The notes under the pieces were generated by a model. It worked only from the letters and a program-made list of their open reading frames with translations. It ran no database searches and was not told the DNA's origin. This document shows positions 54,712 through 63,821 of a stretch of DNA of 64,000 nt, piece after piece. Source of the stretch: Hippopus hippopus (lineage: Eukaryota > Mollusca > Bivalvia > Cardiida > Cardiidae). The stretch's first letter is position 1; the number at the start of each line of letters is the position of its first letter. The stretch lies in NCBI GenBank assembly GCA_946811185.2, contig OX328109.1, positions 34,332,129-34,396,128 on the forward strand, read 5' to 3'. Position numbers and translations under genes: made by a program.

Positions 54712-54832
54712 CAACACCAGCTGGTTCATGAGATAAAACGGTCCTTGGATATGATACAAAATTACCTAAAGCAAAAGGTTTCGACACAAGTCAGCCTGTC
54801 CGGAGTTCTTTTCACATAGCATGGCTTATTTA
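54712..54832 (-). repeat. Family B fragment (intronic)
   Basis: GGTTCATGAGATAAAACGGTCC .. GTCAGCCTGTCCGG .. TCACATAGCATGGC; most of the hairpin is lost. Confidence 0.65.
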
Positions 54833-55169
54833 GATTTAAATCATACCATTTGAACCTATGGAAACTTTTATTAAAATTACAATCTGTTATGGTACGGTTG
54901 GTCCAAGTGTTAGGCCCTGGCAGAAATATGAATTTTAAAACTAGGTAAAAATAAAAGGCCGAGTCGCTCTACGTATCTACTACAAGAGTTTAGATGGATT
55001 TGCATTTTCAGTCATCGAAAGAGGTCACGGTTTCTATATTTGGGACAGAAAAGAGTTAGTCTAAAGCTATGAAACTTTTCCATATACTTTGCGAACACCT
55101 GTCGAAACTCTCGTGCATGGCCCTCAATACTTTTTGTATCTTGATTATGGTTATTTTTTTTTCTCGCAG
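54833..55169. other. Intron sequence with 3' splice site
   Basis: Ends in a T-rich tract and CTCGCAG before the third visible exon. Confidence 0.6.
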
Positions 55170-55274
55170 CTCAAAAGTGTCTATTTTGAGAAATGCCGGG
55201 AATTACTGCTGATTGAAAATCAGTTTGACGTCTCTAGCGCTAGTGTGACGTCAAACCAGAAGGAAAGAGAGAAG
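55170..55274 (+). CDS. F-BAR-like protein, third visible exon
   Basis: 105 nt, 35 codons, in phase at both ends, between TTTTTTTTTCTCGCAG and GTAAGG. It encodes LKSVYFEKCRELLLIENQFD followed by a Ser/Val/Thr stretch and QKEREK. A conserved-looking YFEKCRE segment fits the long helix 2 region of F-BAR domains (compare the Y-x-x-K-C pattern there). Confidence 0.8.
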
Positions 55275-55404
55275 GTAAGGTCTTTTTGAAGTCCAAGCAA
55301 GTTGTTATAAACTCACCAAATTTAAAAAATATATTATCACTGAATCAAATAAGCCGACAGCTTAAAAATCATCAATAAAGAAGAAATACAGAAGTAAGAA
55401 AAAA

Positions 55405-55745
55405 ATGTTTTTCAATGGCATTTCCTTAATTGGCTACGTAGCCTCTTTAGGTATTTTTGTCGTGCCAGAGTTTTGAAAGACTTTTAGGAATGTCACATGA
55501 TCAATAACAAGCATCGAACAAGGACTGCTATACAAATCAGTATTATGATGTCAAATCTGATGTAATAAAATGGAGTACCAGTTGCAAAACGACCTCCCCA
55601 TTATTAAAGCGCCCAAAATTGCACCTCTCTCTCTCTCTCTCACTAAACCGAACAGTTTATGATTGTAAATAAAATTATACTTAGTTGTTTTAATGGTATT
55701 TTACAAGACATTTTATGATTTACGACATAAAAACTATAAGGGCCC
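55405..55745. repeat. Dispersed repeat R1, second copy
   Basis: Counterpart of 31231-31620 in the same orientation. Contains a short (TC)n at 55624-55642. Confidence 0.65.
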
Positions 55746-55831
55746 GGCCCCTCCAAGTTCCCCAGCTAGGCGCTTTCGCCATAGTTTCCTTGCTGGTCCC
55801 GTTTACTCTTTGCTGTGACTTTCTGGGTACT

Positions 55832-56953
55832 TATTCACCAACGATTCTTAAGAACGTTCTTAATTTTTCCTCCAGAATTTTTAATTTTTTTTTTTTTTTT
55901 TTTTGTAATTTGAAAGTTACACAACTTCTGATTGGCAAAATCATTTAGTTTAACCCGTCAGAAGTTGTGTAACTTTCAACAAATTAGAAAATCTTACAGA
56001 TAAAAGACTAAGATCATTCTTAACGACGTATATCACAAATGTTCGCCCGCATCCTACTGCGCATATGTTTTTTTTTTTCATGGTAACACTATTGGTGCAC
56101 TGAAACAAGTAGCACTTTCTTCGAGGAGTATTAGTGAAGAGAGAAAAAAAAATGGATCTGTGAACTCTCACCGTGAAATGATCAAAATACTGTTGACACG
56201 GCGTTACACACCAAACAAGCAAACAAAGGCAGGAAATTTAAAGCTGTGGAAGTATAGCTGTTTCCACTTTGAAAATTATTGTTGGAAAAGGGGAAATCGC
56301 TCCTAATGAGCAATTTCTCCTTTTTCCCATTATGTCTGATGAACTTTTATCATATTTTTTTCCTTGAAAAAAATTAACTTCCACAGTGACCTTCATCCTT
56401 GTATCCTTGTTTTCTGGCGAAATAAGCACGGATAGGTGCCATTTTTATTTTTTTTTTTTTCATTGTTCAGAATTATGAATACTACAAGTGTTGAAATTTT
56501 AAGAAAACTGTCCGTTAGAAAGTATGTATTTATTAAGGGTTAACCTTTAATTTTGTCAAATTATCTTCCTTTATAACCCAATGTTCTGTATATAACATGC
56601 ATATTTATACAATTACCATGATCAAAACCAGGCTTTTTTATATTTTTTGTGCAAAACTAAATGAATTTTTATTAAAATGATGTATATTTGTAATTTTTTT
56701 CCGGTAATTTTTCTGCTTAAATGACTGTTAAAGAAAGGCGTGTTAAATCCAATATAAGCTGAACTTTGGCACTGTATATACCCTTTTCAAAGGCAAATTT
56801 CTCAAAAACGAGCAATGTGACCCATATCTTTTTTACTGTAATCTCTTAGAGACATGATGAGCTTTGTATGTACAGAGTTAAAAAAAAAAATCTGTCCGTT
56901 AGAAAAATTTGTGATATACGTCGTTAAGAATGGCTGGTGAATACGGACCCTAG
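55832..56953. repeat. Family E MITE split by a 900-bp insertion
   Basis: Left part 55832-56023 (TATTCACCAACGATTCTTAAG .. GATCATTCTTAA); right part TTAAGAATGGCTGGTGAATACGGACC at 56924-56949. A poly-T run sits at 55884-55904. Confidence 0.82.
56024..56923. mobile_element. 900-bp non-autonomous element with TTAA target duplication
   Basis: 17-bp perfect terminal inverted repeats CGACGTATATCACAAAT (56024-56040) and its complement (56907-56923), flanked by TTAA at 56020-56023 and 56924-56927. It contains a SINE-tail remnant (ACGGCGTTACACACCAAAC, 56190-56215) and a C-like hairpin (56262-56345). No transposase frame. TTAA targeting suggests piggyBac machinery, but the ends do not begin CCC. Confidence 0.85.
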
Positions 56954-58187
56954 TTGTAACAAAGGGGGGGGGGGGGCTCGTCCAGGATGGACTCACCCCT
57001 GTCAGATAAACACTGTTTGATACTTCATGTCAGATGGCTTCAGTTCGTCAAAACATCAAGCTCGAAAAATGCTTTCCATCTAGAAAATGTTGAAAGGAGG
57101 GGACGGTTAGGACTAGCACAATTACCTCCCCTTAATGCAAATGAGAGAGGCTTTAAGCAAAATCAGTTTAAAGTGCTTATGAAGGTATATGAGCAGAGCC
57201 TGAAGCATATTCCATTTAAAATTGCGGATGTCTCACTAATTTTGTTCTTTTTGTCCAGCATACGAGTGCTCCAGTTACGTACTTTTGCCCTATAAGTCTG
57301 GCTCGTCTTGTTTGGTCTTATTTGCGACTAGTAGTATCAGCGTGCATTAATTCTTGTTTCAGACATTTTACATCTAAACTGTCAGATTTATCACATAACT
57401 CCTCTTGTTTTAAATGTAATACAGCCATTACGAATTTACTTGTCTCACACACGTGTGAGATAAGAAAATAGTTCTGTATTTGGTTGACACTTTGTAATTA
57501 TACACCATATTTCTAAAAGATTGCTGACCCAGGTTCCAGAGTGAAATTAACTGTCAAAATTCGTTATCATGATAAAGTTGTTAATTTAATCAATTTTAGA
57601 TTCAGAACAAAATCAGTATATGCAAGTTTCCTTGGAACTATATTTCGTTCGTAATATACCTGTCAAAGACGCGACTAGGCTTCATGTAAATTTCTTTACA
57701 TATTATAAATGTATGCCTAGGTTTTAATACATTATGGACTATAATTCTTGTTATACTGTTATGTGATAAAAATAATCTGACATTCGCTGGCTTTTGAAGT
57801 AAAAATTAATTAAACTCGTCCACAAAAAGTATTAAGCTCGCCATAGGCTCGCTTAATAACATGTTTTGTAGACTCGTTTAATAAACTTTTATCTTGAACA
57901 GCAACTCATGTCCGATCCTATATATCCAATATTAAACAAAATTTATAGAAATGGCTCTTCCATAGTCCTCATTTATTTATCTATTTATTTATTTATTTAT
58001 TTATTTAATCTATATATTTTGATTCATCATTCTTTTTAAAGAATCCGATTTCGTATTAAACCGTGGTTGCCATGGAAACAAAATATGGGGAAAATACATT
58101 TTTAATTTTATCCTCCAAAACCCGCCAATCTGACTTCACAACAAATTTGGAAGGTTGACCGCTTTCTTATGATCTTTAATGACTCAA
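56954..58187. other. Intron sequence; possible primer-site remnant
   Basis: GTTGTAACA, then a G run and GGGGGCTCGTCCAGGAT at about 56972-56988, resembles the LTR end plus tRNA-Pro primer site of the LTR elements. An open frame follows (56987-57295) but shows no Gag similarity that I can see. 57966-58007 is a (TTTA)n microsatellite. Confidence 0.4.
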
Positions 58188-58327
58188 ACATTAGGCTGCT
58201 TAGCCCGACTCCATGTTTCTTTTTGTGGACAGAGTATATCCAAGATCAGGCTGTTCAGAAAGTGAAGTCAGATCTTGGAATTACACTGTCCTTTATGATG
58301 AGACCTTTTTCTGATATTCATCTTAAG
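58188..58327 (+). repeat. Family D fragment cut by LTR element
   Basis: TTAGGCTGCTTAGCCCGACTCC .. GATCTTGGAATTACACTGTCC. The D right half does not reappear beyond the retrotransposon, so it was truncated before or at insertion. Confidence 0.65.
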
Positions 58328-58331
58328 ACTG
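58328..58331. repeat. Target-site duplication ACTG (left)
   Basis: ACTG here equals 63774-63777 beyond the 3' LTR. Confidence 0.85.
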
Positions 58332-58965
58332 TGTTATGTAAATGGGATATACATGTAACCTGTTTTTGGTATCACTTTCACTCTATATACAGAATATTCT
58401 AGAAACATAAAGAACATTCATTGGTTTTTCCTTTGTGGTTATTTTTAGAAACAGGTTGTTCGTGAACAAGTTGTTTACCAATCCATGTCAATAAATAACT
58501 TGTTGTCATCTTTCTAGAAAGACTAATCTAGAATTTTCCAAGCTGATATACATGTAAATAGGAGTGACTTACTTGATGTATTTGGATTTTTGAACTTAGA
58601 CTTGTGGCTTTGAGGATACAGAATTAGTGAAAGTGTTGGATTTAAATCTATTCAATCGGAATATACAGTAGATCTGTAAGTTGGAATTATTTATTTCTTA
58701 AACAGGTTGCTCATATCTATTTGCAGATTAAAAACTATTGTTAATTTAGGTTTTAGGAACCAGAAATTTCATACTTTTTGTAGTCTAAACATAATTCTTA
58801 ATTTTGAGGGACTTATTCTATTTCTTGTTCTAAGATTAAAAATTGTCAAAATTTCATTCAAACTTAACTATTATTGTACTCTTTTGTCTTTATTCGTTAA
58901 AAAATATTGTTAATTGTAAAAGGCTTGTTGCTGGTTTTCTTTCTCGTTACGCTTGTTTTGTAACA
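58332..58965 (+). repeat. 5' LTR of copy 2
   Basis: 634 bp, TGTTA...TAACA. It differs from the 3' LTR by scattered substitutions and a small insertion in the TATA region (GATATACATGTAAATAGG at 58545-58562, against TATAAATAGG in the 3' LTR). Confidence 0.95.
58391..58405 (+). promoter_or_regulatory. Perfect heat-shock element in 5' LTR
   Basis: AGAATATTCTAGAAA: GAA-TTC-GAA with 2-bp gaps. Position relative to the LTR start is the same as in the other LTRs. Confidence 0.6.
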
Positions 58966-58970
58966 GAAAT

Positions 58971-58988
58971 TGGGGGCTCGTCCGGGAT
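58971..58988 (+). promoter_or_regulatory. Primer-binding site, tRNA-Pro type
   Basis: TGGGGGCTCGTCCGGGAT, five bases after the LTR. It is the complement expected for the 3' end of tRNA-Pro with CCA and is the same 18-mer known from proline-primed retroviruses. Confidence 0.88.
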
Positions 58989-59122
58989 TGATCATTTAGT
59001 CATTTTGGATATAATTTGAAATTATTTTGAACTTGTTACAGCATTAAAGTTTATTAGATAATAAAAAGAATAATAAAATAATAAAATTTAATTTTATTGT
59101 ACTGAACCAGCAAAAAGCAATT

Positions 59123-60299
59123 ATGTCTTTTGATCTTGAAAAATTTATTGCCGAGCCTTCTCAGGAGTTGTTAAATTTGGCAAAAAAGTCTGATTTATTA
59201 GATCTTGCTTCTCATTATAAACTGACTGCCATTAAAGGTACTATGTTAAAGCATGAAATTAAGAATTATATTGTTCAGTTTTTAGTTGATGAAGAAGTAC
59301 TTGACTCGTCTGCTCTGTATTTCTTTCTTGTGTCTCAGACAGACGTTAAAATTAATATTGAGTTAGAAAAATTAAAACTACAGATAGAAAAAGAAGAAAG
59401 AATGAAAGAAAAAGAATTAGAAAAAGAAAAAAATGTATGCTGAATTAGAAGAAAGTGAGAAGGATAGGCAATTTCAGTCGAGAATGAAAGAAATAGAAAA
59501 TAAAGAAAAACCATATTTGCATGTGATTAATGATTTTGACATAACAAAACAGCTCAGTCTTGTTCCACCATTTCAAGAACAGGAAGTGGATAAATACTTT
59601 TCATATTCTGAAAGATTTACCGAAAATTTGAAATGGCCAAAAGAACACTGGACCTTACTCTTGCAAAGCGTTGTAACTGGAAAGGCTCACGATAATTTTT
59701 CTCAGCTAAATAATGAACACCTTTCTAATTATGATAATGTTAAGGAATTGATTCTAAAGGCTTATGAATTGGTACCTGAAGCATATAGACAAAAATTTAG
59801 GAATTGCAGAACAGAAAATTGTAAAACCCGTGTTGAATTTGCTAGAACTAAAGAACAATTATTTGATAGGTGGTGCCATTCAAAGAAAATAGATTCAGAT
59901 CATAGAAAACTTAGACTATTATTGTTAGTTGAAGAATTTAAAAGGTGCATTAATTCAGATATAAAAACTTTCTTAGATTAGAAAGAAGTTGAAACTTTAG
60001 AAGAAGCTGCTTGCCTAGCAGACAACTTTGCCTTGACGCATATGGTCTCTTTCATAAATAAATCAAACCCTCGAAAGCCTTTTTATTCATCTACTGGTCC
60101 TAAACCAAATTTTAATCAACATAATGACAATTCCAATCAGAATAATCCCAAACCCAAGTCCCCTTATGAAGCCAAAGGTCAAAATCCCTTATCTCGACCC
60201 ACTTGTAATTATTGCAAAGAATCAGGTCATATTATTTCTGAATGTCCTGTTTTAAAAAGAAAACGGGAAAAACAAGAAGGTCATAAGCCTACAGGCCTT
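59123..60299 (+). pseudogene. gag of copy 2, SCAN-like capsid and zinc knuckle, broken
   Basis: Starts ATG-SFDLEKF. N-terminal segment LLDLASHYKLTAIKGTMLKH resembles a SAP-like helix pair. A Lys/Glu-rich coiled coil follows (59345-59435), then the capsid region: VDKYFSYSERFTENLKWP, VTGKAHDNFSQL, AYELVPEAYRQKFRNC, EFARTKEQLFDRWC, EEFKRC, ACLADNFALTH, block for block like the vertebrate SCAN domain. The nucleocapsid knuckle is CNYCKESGHIISEC (60204-60245). A one-base frameshift in the A-rich run near 59420-59435 and an in-frame TAG at 59979-59981 break it. Gag appears to continue in frame into the protease. Confidence 0.92.
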
Positions 60300-61217
60300 A
60301 CTTCATTACAGTCTACACCTCAGTCATGTTTTAAAGACCAAACCTTTGTCCAGACCAAAGTACCTGAGACTAATACTGTTATGGAGATCTATGAACCATT
60401 CTTATCAGATGGTTTTGTGTCACTAGAAAGTGATTTTGCCCAGTCTACCCCTATTAAAATTTTACGTGATACTGGAGCTTCTCAATCTCTTATTTTAGCA
60501 GATGTCCTGCCTTTTTCTGAGAAGACTTCTTTTGGGAGAAGTGTCCTCATTCAGGGTGTAGAATGTGGATTTGTTAATGTTCCGCTTCATAACAATTATT
60601 TGTCTTCAGACTTAATTAATGGTCCAGTGACTGTTGGTATTAGAAAAAAATTACCTTTTAAAGGTGTTCATTTGTTATTAGGCAATGATTTAGCCGGAGA
60701 TAAGGTAATTGTTAATCCACTTGTAACTGACACACCTTGCATGGATCAAGCACCCGATCCAATTGAAGAAGAAATTCCTGACCTTTACCCGTCATGTGCA
60801 GTTACTAGAGCTATTTTGACTGAAAATCAGTCTGATATTGACTTATCTGATTCTTTTTTGGATCATTTATTTAAAAATGAAATTAACAGGTCTATTTCAC
60901 AAAACCCGTCTGAAAGTCAGACAAATTCTAAACATAATTCATCAGAATTTGATTATATATCTTCACCCTTAGTTAATGAAGGCCATGATACAAGGTCAAG
61001 GTCAAAACTAAGTGAAGACCAACACAGTGATGCAGAATTTGCACCTTTATTTCAAAAAGCTGTCAGTGAAACTGATCTTTCACAAGAACCTGTCTGTTTT
61101 TATATAAAAAATGGAATATTAATGAGAAAGTGGCGCCCTCCTGAAGTCTCTGTTGATGATGAGTGGGCTGTCAATCATCAAGTCGTCGTTCCTAAATCTA
61201 AAAGATCAGATATATTA
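60300..61217 (+). pseudogene. Aspartic protease and linker of copy 2
   Basis: Part of the open frame 60033-61409. The retropepsin active site DTGA lies at 60468-60479 (RDTGASQSLI) and a flap/second-half motif LLLGNDLAGDKV at about 60675. It is followed by a ~130-residue Ser/Asp/Glu linker. The protease itself looks intact here, unlike copy 1, but the upstream stop prevents its normal expression. Confidence 0.88.
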
Positions 61218-61379
61218 AGCTTAGCTCATGAAACACCTATGTCAGGTCATTTAGGTATCAATAAAACCTATCACAAAATTCTTAATCATTTTTATTGGCC
61301 TGGTCTAAAAGCAGATGTATCAGATTATTGTAGGTCTTGTCATAAGAGAAAAAAAGAAGAAGAAAAAAAAAAAAAAAGT
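61218..61379 (+). pseudogene. Integrase N-terminal remnant of copy 2
   Basis: His of LAHE and GHL and the CRSC pair of the zinc-binding domain are present. At CHK (61341-61346) the sequence breaks into an A/G-rich run (61344-61376) and rejoins at the end of the GPY/F module. The whole DDE core, about 0.8 kb in copy 1, is missing. Confidence 0.9.
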
Positions 61380-61413
61380 CACCGACTTAAATTATGTGAT
61401 AACAACTGACAGG

Positions 61414-61416
61414 TGA
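61414..61416 (+). other. In-frame TGA between integrase and RT
   Basis: Context GACAGG-TGA-AAGCAA, 30 bases before the RT ATG and in its frame. The same codon and context occur at 1265-1263 (-) in copy 1. Confidence 0.9.
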
Positions 61417-62320
61417 AAGCAAAAGCAACTATGTCATATTAATATGTTAAAAGAATATGTTGATAGGGATAATTCAAGTATTTCACCAATAAATGTAGTT
61501 TCCTCAGTCCCTCAAAATCAAAATGACATTAACCATGAAGACATAAATTGTGAAGAAATGAACTTTGATAAGTCTAACCCTATTTGTTCAAAACTCCAGA
61601 ATTCTGACATTTTAAGAAATTTAGATAAAAAACTTTTACATTTGGATAATAATCAAAAAGATGAATTAAAAAAGTTAATTTCTGAATATGAGCACTTATT
61701 CCCTGATATTCCAACACGGACAGATACAATATACCATGATGCGGACATTGAAAATTCAAAACCAGTGAAACAACATCCATATCGAATGAATCCCAAGAAA
61801 CTGGAGCATCTTAGAGAGGAAATCAAGTATCTATTGGACGATGACTTTATTGAACCTAGTCAAAGTGAATGGAGTTCTCCCTGTATTTTTGTACCAACGC
61901 CAGATGGAACTTTTCGTATGTGCACTGATTGTAGAAAAGTTAATACTGTGGCCAAGACTGATTCGTTTCCAGTGCCAAGAGTGGATGACTACATTGACAA
62001 TATTGGTCATGCAAAATATGTAACCAAATTTGATCTTCTAAAAGGATTTTGGGAAATTCCTCTCACTGAAAGAGCTAAAGAGATCTCTGCATTTGTAACT
62101 CCTGATGGACTTTATCAGTACAAAGTGATGCCTTTTAGGATGAAAAACTCGCCGGCAACATTTCAACGTCTTATCAACATGATAATATCTGGATTGGACG
62201 ACTGTAGGGCCTACATCGATGACATCATCATTCACAGCAATGATTGGGATGAACATCTAAAGACTATCAGAGAATTTTTTGACAGACTGAGTAAAGCCAA
62301 ATTAACAATTAACTTGTTAA
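61417..62320 (+). pseudogene. Reverse transcriptase of copy 2
   Basis: Open from ATG 61444. The integrase terminus CHINMLKEY leads directly into the RT region. Blocks: SEWSSPCIFVPTPDG, FRMCTDCRKVN, TKFDLLKGFWEIPL (first catalytic Asp), MPFRMKNSPATFQRL, YIDD at 62212-62223. The frame is lost at an A run near 62322 (AAC-TTG-TTA-AAA-GTG), where the normal reading continues as SEFCHASLSFLGHVV. The usual Gly of MPFG is Arg here. RT copies the element's RNA into DNA. Confidence 0.92.
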
Positions 62321-63014
62321 AAGTGAATTTTGTCATGCTAGTTTATCATTTTTGGGTCATGTTGTTGGACAAGGACAGGTAAAACCCGTAGAAGATAAAG
62401 TAAAAGCTATTTCTGATTTTCCTGTACCTACATGCAAAAGACAACTTATGAGATTTCTTGGTATAGCTGGTTACTACAGAAAATTCTGTGGTAATTTTTC
62501 TGTCATTGCTGAGCCACTGACAAGTCTTCTCAGCAAACGCAAAAAATTTATATGGAATGATGATTGTCAAAAAGCTTTCGATAAAGTAAAAGCCATACTA
62601 AAAAGTGAACCAGTTCTTTTAGCTCCTAATTTTGAAAAAGAATTTAAGCTTGCAGTAGATGCTAGTGATACTGGTGCAGGTGGTGTTTTACTTCAAGAAG
62701 ATTGTAATGGTTTAGATCATCCAGTTAGTTATTTTTCTAAAAAGTTTAACAAACATCAGAAAAACTACTCAACAATAGAAAAAGAGTGTTTATCTCTAAT
62801 TCTTGCTCTTCAGCATTTCGAAATATATTTGTCGTCTTCTCCTGTACCCATCATTGTATATAGTGATCATAATCCTCTGATTTTTAACCATAAAATAAAA
62901 AACAAGAATCAGCGTTTACTCAGATGGAGTCTGTTTTTACAAGAGTATAACATGGATATCAGACACATAAAAGGTAGGGATAATATTATCCCTGATGCTT
63001 TGTCTAGAGTTTAA
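62321..63014 (+). pseudogene. RT connection and RNase H of copy 2
   Basis: Frame 62352-63014 reads through FLGIAGYYRKFCGNFSVIAE and the RNase H domain. AVDASDTGAGGVL (Asp at 62658), STIEKECLSL (Glu near 62778), YSDHNPL (Asp at 62865) and IPDALSRV mark the acidic residues. It stops right after DALSRV, with no integrase behind it, and about 130 bp of untranslated sequence lead to the polypurine tract. RNase H removes the RNA strand during reverse transcription. Confidence 0.92.
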
Positions 63015-63134
63015 CTTGTAAATAGTTAACATTTGTCTTTATGTATAATGTATTTTCATGCACATTTATGTGTAATGATATTTTCTATCTTCAAACAAAA
63101 GAAAGTTTTACTTCTTAAAACTTTCTTTTCCTTT

Positions 63135-63145
63135 AGGAAGGGAAG
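63135..63145 (+). promoter_or_regulatory. Polypurine tract of copy 2
   Basis: AGGAAGGGAAG immediately before the 3' LTR. Confidence 0.9.
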
Positions 63146-63204
63146 TGTTATGTAAATGGGATTTACATGTAACCTGTTTTCGGTATCACTTTCACTCTAT
63201 ATAC

Positions 63205-63219
63205 AGAATATTCTAGAAA
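63205..63219 (+). promoter_or_regulatory. Perfect heat-shock element in 3' LTR
   Basis: AGAATATTCTAGAAA, followed seven bases later by another GAATATTC (63226-63233). Confidence 0.6.
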
Positions 63220-63360
63220 CATAAAGAATATTCTTTGGTTTTTCCATTGTGGTTAATTTTAGAAACAGGTTGTTAGTAAACAAGTTGTTTACCAATCCAT
63301 GTCAATAAATAACTTGTTGTCATCTTTCTAGAAAGACTAATCTAGAATTTTCCAAGCTAA

Positions 63361-63370
63361 TATAAATAGG
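63361..63370 (+). promoter_or_regulatory. TATA box of the LTR
   Basis: TATAAATAGG, conserved as TATAAATAAA in copy 1. The 5' LTR of this copy carries a changed version. Confidence 0.6.
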
Positions 63371-63773
63371 AGTGACTTACTTGATGTATTTGGATTTTTG
63401 AACTTAGACTTGTGGCTTTGAGGATACAGAATTAGTGAAAGTGTTGGATTTAAATCTATTCAATCAGAATATACAGTAGATCTGTAAATTGGAATTATTT
63501 ATTTCTTAAACAGGTTGCTCATATCTATTTGCAAATTAAAAACTGTTGTTAATTTAGGTTTTAGGAACCAGAAATTTCATACTTTTTGTAGTCTAAACAT
63601 AATTCTTAATTTTGAGGGACTTATTCTATTTCTTGTTCTAAGATTAAAAATTGTCAAAATTTCATTCAAACTTAACTGTTATTGTACTCTTTTGTCTTTA
63701 TTCATTAATAAATATTGTTAATTGTGAAAGGCTTGTTGCTGGTTTTCTTTCTCGTTACGCTTGTCTCGTAACA

Positions 63774-63777
63774 ACTG
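63774..63777. repeat. Target-site duplication ACTG (right)
   Basis: Equals 58328-58331. Confidence 0.85.
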
Positions 63778-63821
63778 TATGTCGCTAAGGCGAGGTTTTA
63801 CTGTGCGTTTTTTTATTTTAG

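Larger units (their letters stand above)
58332..63773 (+). mobile_element. Gmr1-like Ty3/gypsy LTR retrotransposon, copy 2 (complete ends)
   Basis: 5442 bp: LTR, primer site, gag, protease, integrase N-terminus, RT, RNase H, polypurine tract, LTR, with TSD ACTG. The LTRs are very similar to each other, so insertion is fairly recent. Coding capacity is destroyed by a frameshift and a stop in gag, loss of the integrase core and a frameshift between RT and RNase H. It lies in the sense orientation in an intron of the F-BAR-like gene. Family placement rests on integrase-before-RT order and the SCAN-like Gag. Confidence 0.95.
63146..63773 (+). repeat. 3' LTR of copy 2
   Basis: 628 bp, TGTTA...TAACA; contains the heat-shock-like site (63205-63219) and an intact TATA box. 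Confidence 0.95.
55275..63821 (+). other. Intron between exons 3 and 4, ~8.5 kb, hosting LTR element copy 2
   Basis: GTAAGG at 55275 and TTTTATTTTAG at 63811-63821 define it. It contains the R1 repeat, an E MITE split by a 900-bp TTAA element, a D fragment and the complete LTR retrotransposon. The insertion accounts for about 5.4 kb of it. Confidence 0.72.

Noticed and set aside
56987..57295. 102-codon frame after the primer-site look-alike, as Gag
   Set aside because: No SAP-like, capsid or zinc-knuckle words; no resemblance to the Gag at 59123.
62352..63014. Possible integrase downstream of RNase H that I had overlooked
   Set aside because: After DALSRV there are only about 130 bp of stop-rich sequence before the polypurine tract.
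1..63773. The two LTR elements as ends of one huge composite or as infectious provirus
   Set aside because: They are in opposite orientations, carry different deletions, and copy 2 has its own ACTG duplication. No envelope frame was seen between RNase H and the 3' LTR.
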